64,000 bases of DNA from Hominiventricola aquisgranensis. GTDB taxonomy: Bacteria; Bacillota; Clostridia; Lachnospirales; Lachnospiraceae. The DNA lies in the NCBI RefSeq assembly GCF_040096225.1, contig NZ_JBBMFC010000004.1, positions 62,001 through 126,000 of the forward strand. The letters are read 5' to 3'. The translations under genes were made by a program, and so were the position numbers. Positions 41,800 through 50,159 of this stretch are shown here, in pieces. The notes under the pieces were generated by a model. That model did not search any database and was not told the DNA's origin. It worked only from the letters and a program-made list of their open reading frames with translations. Every line of letters begins with the position of its first letter. Positions within the stretch are counted from its first letter, which is position 1.

Positions 41800-44700
41800 A
41801 CTGATCATAAGCGCATTTGGACCCTATGCGGGACGGGTGCCCGAAATAGATTTTACAAAATTTGAAGAAAAGGGGTTGTTTCTGATCTCCGGAGATACGG
41901 GTGCGGGTAAGACGACGATCTTTGATGCCATCTGTTTTGCGCTGTATGGAACGACCAGCGGCTCTTACCGGGATACGAAAAACTTAAGAAGCGAATATGC
42001 CAGCGATACAGCAGAAAGTTATGTAGATTTCTACTTTTCTCACCAGGGAAAAAATTACCACATCTGGCGGCAGCCTTCTTATGAGAGAAAAAAGCAGCGG
42101 GGAACCGGTGTGATCACGGAGAAGGAAAAAGCAGTATTTTACGAAGAAGGGAAGGCTCCTGTTGAGGGGCTTACCCAGGTGAATCTTGCGGTGAAGGACC
42201 TGCTCCATATTGATGAAAAACAGTTCAAGCAGATCGCCATGATCGCTCAGGGGGAATTTCGGGATTTGCTCAATGCGAAGACGGAACAGCGGACGGAGAT
42301 CCTGCGGACCATTTTCCTGACCGATGGCTATAAGAATATCGAGTACAGGTTAAAAGACCGGATGGATGCAAGCTATGCGATCAGGCGGAAGACAGAGGAC
42401 AGCATTGTTCAGTACTTTGGGGATGTGTCAGCATCTAAGACAGATGTGTTGTCAGAAGAACTGACAGAACTTAAGGACAGAGCCAGAGAGTCTGGCAGTG
42501 CGTGGAATCTGGAAGAACTGCTGGAATTGCTTGGGCGTCTGATACAGTCTGATCAGGAGAAGCTGGAAGTGGAAAAGGAGCGGCTGGAGCAAGCGGAGTG
42601 TATTCTTCGCTCTAAGCAGGAAGCACTGGCAACAGCGCAGACCAATAACGAGTTTATTGACCGGTTGCTGTATCTTCAGAAGGAAAGAGCAGAACTTGCG
42701 ACCAGAGGGCAGAAGATCAAAGATGCCACAGATCTGCTGGACAGGCAGAAAACAGCCACCCGGGAAGTGCATCCAGTATATCTTGCATGGAAATCAAAAG
42801 CAGATGCTGTGATCTATACGGAAAAAGAGATTGAAAATAAGCAGAAGAGCTTTCTGGCTGCGGAGAAGACGGCAAAAGAGGCAGCGGAGCAGTCTGCACT
42901 GGCAGAAGAAAAAAGAGGCAGAGCAGAGGAACTGCAGAAAAAAATCGATAAAATCAATGCAGAGGAACAGAAATATCAGCAGAGGGAACAGTTAAAAGAA
43001 AAAGTTGCCGCATTGACAAACGATCAAAAGATACTTGCAGAAAAAGAAACAAGTTATGATACAGCGGAAAAAAAGCTGGAAGAAACCATACAGAATCTGA
43101 AGGAAACTGTGGCAGAGTTGAAAAACAGGCCGACAGAGATGCAGGAGATCAGAAACCAGGGAGAGAAGTTGGAAGAGCTGGCAGAGAATATTCGCGTGAT
43201 CCTGGAAGAGCGGGTATCGGACAGAACTGCGGGGAAAAGAAAGCTCGCTGAAAAACAGCAGGTATTTCTGAAAGCCCGGGAAAAGTATGAAGCTATCCGG
43301 GAAATGCGTATGGAAGCAGAACGAATTCTGGAAAATTGTCGGGCGGGAATTCTGGCAAAAGACCTGGAGGAAGGTCAGAAGTGCCCGGTCTGTGGTTCTG
43401 TGCATCATCCGGAACTGGCATCTCTTCCAGAACGATTCATTACAGAAGAAGAGCTTGAAAAATATGAGAGCCGGGAGTCCACGCTTCAGGAGCAGAAGGA
43501 TCAGGCAAATACGGAGGCAGAAAAAGCGAAGACTGCTCTGGAAGTGCTGGAAAAGCAGTTGCAAGTGGATGGCATGACCTGCCTGAGACGGGCAGGGACA
43601 GAACATCATCCAGAAATAGAATCTCTGGACGAACTGTTGGTGTGTCTGCAAGAGGCATATAAGACGCTTCTCTATGAGAAAAAAGCAAATCAGGAACGAC
43701 TGCTTATTCTGCAGGCAGACTGTATGGCATTGAAAAAGGCGGAGAAGGATCTTGCAAAGGCAGAAGAGGAGAGCAAAAGACTGGCAGATGACAAGAAAAC
43801 GCTTACGATCAGAAAACAGGAAACAGAAAGCAGTCTGATTGAAGCGAAGACCATGTTCAGTTCCTTAAATGAGCTGAGCTTTGATACCTGGAAAGAAGCG
43901 GAAAAGGTCTGCACAGACTCTGCAGATGAGGTACAGCAGATAGTTACTCATATTCAGCAGGCACTGCAGGCGCAGAAAGATGCGGATGAGAAAGTAACTG
44001 CCCTGCAGGCATCACTGGAGACTCTTGCCAGAACTTTGGGTGCACAAAAAGAAGATGAAGTGAAAGCAAAGGCTGCCCTTGAAGGTGTACTGGAAAAACA
44101 GAAGTTTCAGTCTGTGGAGGAACTGCTTCCGTTTGTGGTAACAGAAGCAGCCCTTAAGAAGACGGAAGATCAGATCACAGATTACAGACAGGCAGTGGCT
44201 ACCAATCAAACACAGCTTTCCCAGGCGGAAAAGGATGCAGAGGGAAGACAGCCGGTGGATGCACAGGCTCTGAGTGAAATGTGTACGTTACAGGAGCAGA
44301 CGGTAAAGACATGTCGGGAAGCAGTCAATATGATCCGTAACCGGATCGCCAATAATTCTGAAAAACAGACCAATATTCTTTCTCAGAGAAGCACCTTTGA
44401 GAAAGCATCAAAGGAATATAGCATATCCCGGAGATTGTATACCCTTGTAAAAGGAACTACAGGCAACGGCAAGATCACGCTGGAGCAGTATATACAGGCG
44501 GCAGGTTTTGACGGAATCATTGCGGCGGCAAACCGGCGGCTCCTTCCTATGAGTGGTGGGCAGTATGAACTGTACAGACAGAGGGATTCTATCGGAAAGA
44601 AGATCAACAGCTTTCTGGATCTGGAAGTACTGGATAACTATACCGGACACCGGCGGCCAGTGGGGAATCTCTCCGGTGGCGAGAGCTTTAAGGCTTCTTT

Positions 44701-44965
44701 AAGTCTGGCACTGGGGCTGTCAGATACGGTCTCTTCTAATCTGGGCGGTATTCAGATGGATGCTCTGTTTGTGGATGAAGGATTCGGAACACTGGATCGA
44801 AAGTCCATGGAAGATGCCATGGATGCACTGATCAATCTGTCCGGAACCAATAAGCTGGTGGGAATCATCAGTCACCGGGAAGAACTGAAAGAAAATATTC
44901 CACAGCAGATCAAAGTGAAAAAGCTCCGGGATGGAAGTCAGATCACCATTGAGACTGATGTGTAA
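41786..44965 (+). CDS. sbcC: Exonuclease subunit SbcC (Rad50-like)
   Basis: A 1059-residue SMC-like ATPase partner of SbcD. The N-terminal head has Walker A in ISGDTGAGKTTIFDAICFALYG (GDTGAGKTT, about residue 36). Long coiled coils flank the zinc hook CPVCG at Cys533 and Cys536. The C-terminal head has the signature NLSGGESFKASLSLALGLSD and Walker B DALFVDEGFGTLD. The gene starts inside sbcD. No terminator is obvious behind it. Confidence 0.96.
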   Translation: MKPSKLIISAFGPYAGRVPEIDFTKFEEKGLFLISGDTGAGKTTIFDAICFALYGTTSGSYRDTKNLRSEYASDTAESYVDFYFSHQGKNYHIWRQPSYERKKQRGTGVITEKEKAVFYEEGKAPVEGLTQVNLAVKDLLHIDEKQFKQIAMIAQGEFRDLLNAKTEQRTEILRTIFLTDGYKNIEYRLKDRMDASYAIRRKTEDSIVQYFGDVSASKTDVLSEELTELKDRARESGSAWNLEELLELLGRLIQSDQEKLEVEKERLEQAECILRSKQEALATAQTNNEFIDRLLYLQKERAELATRGQKIKDATDLLDRQKTATREVHPVYLAWKSKADAVIYTEKEIENKQKSFLAAEKTAKEAAEQSALAEEKRGRAEELQKKIDKINAEEQKYQQREQLKEKVAALTNDQKILAEKETSYDTAEKKLEETIQNLKETVAELKNRPTEMQEIRNQGEKLEELAENIRVILEERVSDRTAGKRKLAEKQQVFLKAREKYEAIREMRMEAERILENCRAGILAKDLEEGQKCPVCGSVHHPELASLPERFITEEELEKYESRESTLQEQKDQANTEAEKAKTALEVLEKQLQVDGMTCLRRAGTEHHPEIESLDELLVCLQEAYKTLLYEKKANQERLLILQADCMALKKAEKDLAKAEEESKRLADDKKTLTIRKQETESSLIEAKTMFSSLNELSFDTWKEAEKVCTDSADEVQQIVTHIQQALQAQKDADEKVTALQASLETLARTLGAQKEDEVKAKAALEGVLEKQKFQSVEELLPFVVTEAALKKTEDQITDYRQAVATNQTQLSQAEKDAEGRQPVDAQALSEMCTLQEQTVKTCREAVNMIRNRIANNSEKQTNILSQRSTFEKASKEYSISRRLYTLVKGTTGNGKITLEQYIQAAGFDGIIAAANRRLLPMSGGQYELYRQRDSIGKKINSFLDLEVLDNYTGHRRPVGNLSGGESFKASLSLALGLSDTVSSNLGGIQMDALFVDEGFGTLDRKSMEDAMDALINLSGTNKLVGIISHREELKENIPQQIKVKKLRDGSQITIETDV

Positions 44966-44980
44966 ATAATCATTTTAGTA

Positions 44981-45066
44981 GCATAAATTATGCGTGTATT
45001 CTGCCTGATTTCAAAATATGCAGAAATAATGCATAATTGACAAATATGCAGAAAAAGCGCATAATT
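44981..45066 (+). promoter_or_regulatory. Operator-like repeat array and promoter of the SatD-family gene
   Basis: Two 25-base direct repeats (45014-45038 and 45042-45066; 22 of 25 bases identical) start AAATATGCAGAAA and end GCATAATT, 28 bases apart. Each contains TATGC/GCATA half-sites facing each other, and a third pair lies in GCATAAATTATGC at 44981-44993. The second repeat overlaps a promoter, TTGACA at 45037-45042, 17 bases, CATAAT at 45060-45065. A regulator bound here would block the gene at 45085. Confidence 0.6.
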
Positions 45067-45084
45067 TAAGCGAGGTGATGGGGT

Positions 45085-45750
45085 ATGCAGTATTATGCGA
45101 TTATAGGAGATATCAAAAGATCTAAAAAAATTGAAAATCGTTGTGAGATACAGGAAAAATTAAAAAAGATTCTGGATAACGTGAATTCCATTTATAATAA
45201 CGATATTTCTGCCAAATTTTTGATAACGTTGGGAGATGAGTTTCAGGGGTTACTTGAGATAACGGCTCCCATATTAGAAATAATCAAATATATTCAAAGA
45301 GAAATATATCCAATTAAACTTCGGTTTGGTGTTGGAATAGGGAATGTATCTACGTTGATTAATCACGAAGCAGCGATTGGCGCGGATGGACCAGCTTTTT
45401 ATGCAGCACGTGAGATGATAGAATTTCTGCGTGAACAGGAAAAAAAGTTGAAGAAGCAGGCGGCAGATATTCAGATTTCTGTGTATGAAAAAAAATGTTT
45501 TGAAACAGAAGAAATAAATGCGATGTTTTCACTTTTGAAAATAATTGAAGATAGCTGGACAGAGAAACAACGTTATACAATATGGGATATGATGATTCAC
45601 CAAGGAAGTCAGGAAATGTGCGCTGAAAGAATGGATATAACTCAGTCAACGGTTGCAAGGAGACTGGCGGATGGAAAGTATATCATTTACCAAAGAACAA
45701 TGGAAGTCATTGATGAAGCAATACGAAGATTAGGAAATAAGAAATGGTAA
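45085..45750 (+). CDS. SatD-family protein with C-terminal helix-turn-helix
   Basis: A 221-residue protein starting MQYYAIIGDIKRSKKIENR, the SatD-family N-terminus, with FLITLGDEFQGLLE and GVGIGNVSTLINHEAAIGADGPAFYAAREMI-type segments that recall a nucleotide-cyclase-like fold. The last 50 residues (CAERMDITQSTVARRLADGKYIIYQ) look like a DNA-binding helix-turn-helix. Family members are known by association with acid tolerance in streptococci, but their molecular function is unknown. AGCGAGGTGATGGGGT precedes the ATG. The gene is more AT-rich than its neighbours, and the partner membrane gene often paired with satD is missing. Confidence 0.72.
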   Translation: MQYYAIIGDIKRSKKIENRCEIQEKLKKILDNVNSIYNNDISAKFLITLGDEFQGLLEITAPILEIIKYIQREIYPIKLRFGVGIGNVSTLINHEAAIGADGPAFYAAREMIEFLREQEKKLKKQAADIQISVYEKKCFETEEINAMFSLLKIIEDSWTEKQRYTIWDMMIHQGSQEMCAERMDITQSTVARRLADGKYIIYQRTMEVIDEAIRRLGNKKW

Positions 45751-45852
45751 TCAGATATTTGTTATTATTGGCCTTGGGGCATGTGTTGTTTTTTGTAATA
45801 TAATTATTTTAAACTAAAATATATATTAAATGAAGGGACAGGAGGATACAGT

Positions 45853-46209
45853 ATGTTATTTTTAGAATATCCAAAATGCAGTACTTGTCAGAAAGCGAAA
45901 AAATGGCTGGATGATCACGGAATCGCTTATGAAGACCGTCATATTAAAGAGCAGAATCCCAGTGAGGAGGAATTGAAAGCCTGGCATGAGGAAAGTGGAT
46001 TTCCGCTGAAAAAATTTTTTAATACCAGCGGAATGCTCTACAAAGAAATGCAGTTAAAGGACAAACTGCCGCAAATGTCAGAAGAAGAGCAGTATGCATT
46101 GCTGGCAACGGACGGTATGCTGGTGAAACGACCGGTTCTGGTGGGGGATGGTTTTGTGCTGACCGGATTTAAGGAGAGCACCTGGGCGGAGGCACTTGGC
46201 ATCAAATAA
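45853..46209 (+). CDS. ArsC/Spx/YffB-family thioredoxin-fold protein
   Basis: A 118-residue protein with the family opening LFLEYPKCSTCQKAKKWLDDHGIAYEDRHI (C-x2-C at residues 9 and 12), and the closing KRPVLVGDGFVLTGFKESTW, where RPV is the conserved cis-proline. Relatives include arsenate reductases, Spx regulators and YffB reductases. Without the RNA-polymerase-binding features of Spx, I favour a small reductase, but no arsenic genes are nearby. AGGAGG precedes the ATG. It is grouped with the next two genes at 15-18 bp spacing. Confidence 0.82.
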   Translation: MLFLEYPKCSTCQKAKKWLDDHGIAYEDRHIKEQNPSEEELKAWHEESGFPLKKFFNTSGMLYKEMQLKDKLPQMSEEEQYALLATDGMLVKRPVLVGDGFVLTGFKESTWAEALGIK

Positions 46210-46224
46210 AGGAGGCGAAAATTT

Positions 46225-46503
46225 ATGGGAATTGCAGAGATGTTGGATGAATTAAAGCAGAAGGCGCACAATGATTCCGCACTTCGTGAAGAACTGCTTG
46301 CCACCAGGAAGGAAGCACAGCCCTATGCCGCGTTCTGTAAGAAATGCCGGGAGCTTGGATATGAAATCTATGAGATGGATCTGCTCACCGCAGGAGAAGA
46401 AGCCTATGCGGCCATGCGCCGGAGCACCAACGGCGGCGGAGAGAATTCTCCCATGCTGGAAGGTGAAGATGATTATTATGAGCTGTTTTTTGCGGGTCTG
46501 TAA
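46225..46503 (+). CDS. Small protein of unknown function (weak Nif11-like resemblance)
   Basis: I do not recognise this 92-residue protein with certainty. The first 70 residues are helical and charged (MGIAEMLDELKQKAHNDSAL ... CKKCRELGYEIYEMDLLTAGEEAY), with a C-x2-C pair at about residues 38-41. A glycine-asparagine stretch (STNGGGENSP) and a short acidic tail (EGEDDYYELFFAGL) follow. The helical part with its L-G-Y-E-I-x-x-x-D/E-L pattern recalls Nif11-type leader domains, and the following Gly stretch could be a leader cleavage site, but no modification enzyme or peptide transporter is adjacent. It has a good ribosome site (GGAGGCG) and tight spacing to both neighbours. Confidence 0.7.
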   Translation: MGIAEMLDELKQKAHNDSALREELLATRKEAQPYAAFCKKCRELGYEIYEMDLLTAGEEAYAAMRRSTNGGGENSPMLEGEDDYYELFFAGL

Positions 46504-46521
46504 GTAAAGGAGAGAAGACCG

Positions 46522-47007
46522 ATGAAGAAACCACGGATAGATGAACAGGCAGTGGTGGCAGACGGAGCTGTTGTACTTGGCGATGTGACGATTAAGAAGG
46601 ATGTAAGTATCTGGTACAATGCAGTGATCCGAGGGGATGTTAATTCAATCAGTATTGGTGAAGGAACGAATATTCAGGATCTGGCAGTGCTGCATGTGGA
46701 TGCAGATGCGTCCCTGGCTATTGGGAAAAATGTGACGATAGGCCATGGAGCAATCCTTCATGGATGTACGATCAAGGATCAGGCTTTGATTGGCATGGGA
46801 GCCATTGTGCTGAACGGTTCTGTGATCGGAAAGGGAAGTATGATCGCAGCGGGCGCACTTGTGCCCCAGAATACGGTAGTGCCGGACGGAGCTCTCTATA
46901 TGGGAAATCCTGCCAAATTTAGAAGGATGCTGACGGAAGAAGAACTGACAGCAAACCTGAAAAATGCAGCAAATTATATAAAAGAGAGTAAAGATCTGAA
47001 TAATTAG
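46522..47007 (+). CDS. Gamma-class carbonic anhydrase-like hexapeptide protein
   Basis: A 161-residue left-handed beta-helix protein with hexapeptide repeats (VVADGAVVLGDVTIKKDVSIW, NSISIGEGTNIQD, ASLAIGKNVTIGHGAILHGCTI). The three metal-binding histidines of the gamma class are in place: His58 (VLHVD), His75 and His80 (IGHGAILHGC). It could hydrate CO2 or act as an acyltransferase-like scaffold (YrdA/PaaY group). AGGAGAGAAG lies before the ATG. A hairpin at 47010 follows the stop. Confidence 0.88.
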   Translation: MKKPRIDEQAVVADGAVVLGDVTIKKDVSIWYNAVIRGDVNSISIGEGTNIQDLAVLHVDADASLAIGKNVTIGHGAILHGCTIKDQALIGMGAIVLNGSVIGKGSMIAAGALVPQNTVVPDGALYMGNPAKFRRMLTEEELTANLKNAANYIKESKDLNN

Positions 47008-47009
47008 TC

Positions 47010-47047
47010 AAATACCTATTGCCCTTATAGGTATTTCGTGATAGGAT
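47010..47047 (+). promoter_or_regulatory. Hairpin after the carbonic anhydrase and possible lysine-leader promoter
   Basis: AAATACCTAT (47010-47019) and ATAGGTATTT (47027-47036) form a 10-bp perfect stem, a weak terminator because only TTT follows. The same bases hold TTGCCC (47019-47024), 17 bases and TAGGAT (47042-47047), the best promoter candidate ahead of the lysine riboswitch. Confidence 0.45.
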
Positions 47048-47068
47048 AGCAAAGAAATAAATGTAAAA

Positions 47069-47231
47069 ATGATAGAGGCGCAGGCTTCATGAGTAGATGT
47101 CAGTATACGGTCGGAAACGGCTGGCATGGAAAGGGGAGACTGCCGAAGGAATCTGGATATTCCGAGAGAAGGGTTCCTGGGCTGCCGCAGAATATGCGTC
47201 AGACTGTCACAGGGCTGTGGAGCGCTATCAT
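47069..47231 (+). ncRNA. Lysine riboswitch (L box)
   Basis: The L-box core is clear. The P1 stem ATGATA (47069-47074) pairs with TATCAT (47226-47231). In between lie GAGGCGCAGGCTTCATGAGT, AAAGGGGAGACTGCCGAAGG, TTCCTGGGCTGCCGCAG and CAGACTGTCACAGGGCTGTG followed by GAGCGCTATC. These are the conserved L-box blocks in order. It binds lysine and should reduce transcription of the downstream carrier when lysine is abundant. Confidence 0.93.
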
Positions 47232-47251
47232 TGGTCGGACATAATAAGAAG

Positions 47252-47292
47252 AGACCATGGATGCAACCAGTCGTTGTGTTCATGGTTTTTTT
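47252..47292 (+). terminator. Lysine-riboswitch-controlled terminator
   Basis: ACCATG (47254-47259) pairs with CATGGT (47281-47286), and the stem continues inward with CAAC opposite GTTG across a short internal loop. A run of T ends at 47292. The 47293-47352 stretch is leader up to the carrier gene, with GGGAG before its ATG. Confidence 0.82.
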
Positions 47293-47352
47293 ATGCTATA
47301 AACCGTTTGGTCCGGGCTCTATCGTATTTGCAAAAGAAGGGAGATTTTTATC

Positions 47353-48867
47353 ATGGAATATGTACCTGCTATGTATGCCACATTCTGGGCGCTGATACCG
47401 CCAGTTGTGGCAATTGTTCTTGCGTTGATCACGAAAGAGGTGTATTCTTCGCTGTTTGTTGGAATTCTGGTTGGAGGTCTGTTCTATTCAGGATTCAGTT
47501 TTGAGGGAACCATCGTTCATATCTTTGAGGATGGAATCATTGGAGTATTGTCCGACAGCTACAATGTGGGTATCCTTGTGTTCTTGATCATTCTGGGAGC
47601 CATTGTATGTCTTATGAACAAGGCTGGTGGATCAGCAGCATTTGGCCGCTGGGCAAGTGACCATATCAAAACACGCACAGGTGCACAGCTTACAACCGTT
47701 GCGCTTGGTGTTCTGATCTTTATTGATGATTATTTTAACTGCCTGACCGTTGGAAGTGTTATGCGTCCGGTGACAGACAAGCATAATATTTCCCGTGCAA
47801 AGCTGGCATATCTGATCGATGCGACTGCAGCACCGATCTGTATCATTGCACCGATCTCCTCCTGGGCAGCTGCCGTTACTGGTTTTGTCGAGGGAGAGGA
47901 TGGACTGTCACTGTTCATCAGTGCGATCCCGTATAACTTCTATGCACTGCTCACCATCGTGATGATGCTCACCATTGCAGTGTTGAATATTGATTTTGGC
48001 TCCATGAAGATTCATGAGGACAATGCGAAAAAAGGCGATCTGTTCACCACACCGGACCGTCCTTATGGAGAAGCAACCGAGTTGGAAGACACTGGAAAAG
48101 GAACAGTCAAGGATCTGTTGATTCCGATCATTGCACTGATCATCTGCTGCGTCATCGGTATGATCTATACCGGTGGATTCTTTGAGGGTGCGGATTTTGT
48201 AACTGCATTCTCCAACAGTGATGCATCTGTAGGTCTTGCCATCGGAAGTGCATTTGCACTGGTGATCACCATTCTTCTGTATGTAAGCCGCAGAGTACTT
48301 GGATTCAAAGAGTGTATGGATTGTATTCCGGAGGGCTTCAAAGCTATGGTACCGGCTATCATGATCCTGACTTTTGCATGGACTCTGAAATCCATGACCG
48401 ACAGCCTGGGAGCTGCAGAGTTCGTAGCTGCTCTGATCAAAGGAAGCGCATCAGGTATTGTAAATCTGCTTCCGGCTATTATCTTTGTAGTTGGATGCCT
48501 GCTGGCATTTGCAACCGGAACTTCCTGGGGAACTTTCGGAATCCTGATCCCGATCGTTGTAGACGCATTCCAGGCAACCAACCCGACACTGATGACCATT
48601 GCAATCTCTGCCTGCATGGCAGGAGCTGTCTGCGGAGACCACTGTTCACCAATCTCTGATACGACCATTATGGCATCTGCAGGAGCGCAGTGTAATCATG
48701 TAAATCATGTATCTACACAACTGCCGTATGCAGTCAGTGTGGCAGCCATTTCCTTTATCACCTACATCGTGGCAGGATTTGTGCAGTCCGCATGGATCTC
48801 ACTGCCGGTTGGTGTGGTGCTCACACTGGGATATCTGTTGTTCATGAAAAAACGTACAGAGGCATAA
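47353..48867 (+). CDS. NhaC-family carrier under lysine control (probable lysine transporter, LysW-like)
   Basis: A 504-residue polytopic membrane protein of the NhaC/Na+-antiporter superfamily, about eleven or twelve hydrophobic segments. Family segments include ALIPPVVAIVLALITKEVY, GSAAFGRWASDHIKTRTGAQ, IDDYFNCLTVGSVMRPVTDK, FATGTSWGTFGILIPIV and AVCGDHCSPISDTTIMASAGA. NhaC-type proteins are often annotated as Na+/H+ antiporters, but members preceded by a lysine riboswitch are thought to import lysine. The L box here makes that the better guess for this gene. Strong codon bias suggests good expression. Confidence 0.9.
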   Translation: MEYVPAMYATFWALIPPVVAIVLALITKEVYSSLFVGILVGGLFYSGFSFEGTIVHIFEDGIIGVLSDSYNVGILVFLIILGAIVCLMNKAGGSAAFGRWASDHIKTRTGAQLTTVALGVLIFIDDYFNCLTVGSVMRPVTDKHNISRAKLAYLIDATAAPICIIAPISSWAAAVTGFVEGEDGLSLFISAIPYNFYALLTIVMMLTIAVLNIDFGSMKIHEDNAKKGDLFTTPDRPYGEATELEDTGKGTVKDLLIPIIALIICCVIGMIYTGGFFEGADFVTAFSNSDASVGLAIGSAFALVITILLYVSRRVLGFKECMDCIPEGFKAMVPAIMILTFAWTLKSMTDSLGAAEFVAALIKGSASGIVNLLPAIIFVVGCLLAFATGTSWGTFGILIPIVVDAFQATNPTLMTIAISACMAGAVCGDHCSPISDTTIMASAGAQCNHVNHVSTQLPYAVSVAAISFITYIVAGFVQSAWISLPVGVVLTLGYLLFMKKRTEA

Positions 48868-48890
48868 GAATTACATAATTGAGAAACAGA

Positions 48891-48922
48891 GGGGCTGTCG
48901 CGAAAAGCGGCAGTCCTTTTTG
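48891..48922 (+). terminator. Terminator after the NhaC-type gene
   Basis: GGGGCTGTCGC and GCGGCAGTCC pair around a GAAAA loop with G-U pairs, followed by TTTTT. A standard terminator. Confidence 0.8.
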
Positions 48923-48950
48923 CATTTTGCGTTCAAATGAAAAAGCGGGT

Positions 48951-48979
48951 TTCAAAGAATCTGTTATTCATGGTATAAT
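48951..48979 (+). promoter_or_regulatory. Possible promoter of the defence island
   Basis: A consensus TATAAT at 48974-48979 has a weak TTCAAA -35 at 48951-48956 with 17-base spacing. It would drive the YhcG-family gene and perhaps the genes behind it. Confidence 0.5.
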
Positions 48980-49043
48980 AAATAGTATATTAATCTAAGA
49001 GAGAAAATAATGATAAGAATGATGTGAAAGCGAGGCGATAAGT

Positions 49044-50048
49044 GTGCTGATGAATACACAGGAGTATCTCTCCATTATTGAAAATATTAAAAGTGAAATT
49101 ACTGCGGCACAATATCGTGCGGCAGTTCATGCGAACACAGATATGTTGCTCTTATATCACGATATAGGTCGCGTAATTAATGAGCATAAATCATGGGGCA
49201 ATAAGTTTATAGATAACCTTGCAGCAGATATTCGAATTGCTTTTCCAGAAAGCAAAGGCTATTCTGTTCGGAATTTGAAGTATATGGCAAAGTTCGCTGA
49301 GATTTATTCAGATCGAAAATTTGTGCAACAGGTTGTTGCACAAATTCCGTGGGGCCACAATATTGTTCTCATGGATAAGATTTCTAATATGGATGAACGT
49401 AACTGGTATATCAAAAAATCAGCAGAAAACGGCTGGTCTCGAAATGTTCTTGTTCATCAGATTGAAAGTGGCTTATACCAGCGGCAGGTTCTGGCAGATA
49501 AAGTTACAAATTTTGAGCACCGCTTACCGTCTCCGCAAAGTGAATTGGCGGTGCAGACCATGAAAGACCCATATGTATTTGATTTCATTCCTTTCCGGGA
49601 AGATATGCTCGAACGGGATATTGAGCAGGCACTGGTTCGGGATGTCACGAAGCTTCTTCTGGAGCTTGGAACAGGATTTGCATTTCTTGGAAATCAGTAT
49701 CATCTGAATGTAGGTGGGGATGATTTTTATATTGATTTATTGTTCTATAACCTGAACCTTCGCTGTTATGTAGTTATCGAATTGAAAACCGGTGATTTCA
49801 AGCCGGAATATGCTGGTCAGTTAAACTTCTATCTGTCAGCCGTAGATGGTATTTTGAAAAAAGAACAGGACAATCCATCCATTGGCTTACTTCTATGCAA
49901 AAGTAAGAATAATGTGGTTGCAGAATATTCACTCAAGGATATTTCAAAGCCGATTGGTGTGAGTGAGTATAAAATAACCAGCAGTCTGCCGGATGATCTG
50001 GAAAAACAGTTGCCGTCAGTTGAGGATATTCAGAAACGGATTAAATAA
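49044..50048 (+). CDS. YhcG/DUF1016-family PD-(D/E)XK nuclease
   Basis: A 334-residue protein. The N-terminal half is the DUF1016 helical domain (IKSEITAAQYRAAVHANTDMLLLYHDIGRVI ... WGNKFIDNLAADIRIAFPES, then QIPWGHNIVLMDKI). The C-terminal half is a nuclease-type domain with FYIDLLFYNLNLRCYVVIELKTG (D and E-x-K motif, about residues 230-250) and FKPEYAGQLNFYLSAVDG. Members occur in restriction and other defence clusters, and their exact action is uncertain. The GTG at 49044 has GCGAGG 8 bases upstream. ATG 49050 is the alternative. It lies 111 bp before the McrB-like gene. Confidence 0.88.
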   Translation: MLMNTQEYLSIIENIKSEITAAQYRAAVHANTDMLLLYHDIGRVINEHKSWGNKFIDNLAADIRIAFPESKGYSVRNLKYMAKFAEIYSDRKFVQQVVAQIPWGHNIVLMDKISNMDERNWYIKKSAENGWSRNVLVHQIESGLYQRQVLADKVTNFEHRLPSPQSELAVQTMKDPYVFDFIPFREDMLERDIEQALVRDVTKLLLELGTGFAFLGNQYHLNVGGDDFYIDLLFYNLNLRCYVVIELKTGDFKPEYAGQLNFYLSAVDGILKKEQDNPSIGLLLCKSKNNVVAEYSLKDISKPIGVSEYKITSSLPDDLEKQLPSVEDIQKRIK

Positions 50049-50159
50049 AAAGTTATTCAAGAAAAATTTGTAATATTTCCGAAAATTTTATGTGATATTT
50101 TTATATGAGAAGACTGTGAACACATGTAGCGGTATTTTTTGTACGGAATAGAGGTGGAT

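Noticed and set aside
45014..45066. Short repeats as a CRISPR-like array
   Set aside because: Only two copies, with a 3-base gap, overlapping a promoter; there are no spacers and no cas genes.
47097..47504. Plus-strand open frame across the lysine riboswitch into the carrier gene
   Set aside because: The bases are explained by the L-box aptamer and terminator. The predicted peptide has no family features.
48312..48659. Extra plus-strand frame inside the NhaC-type gene
   Set aside because: Out-of-frame shadow of a strongly biased membrane-protein gene.
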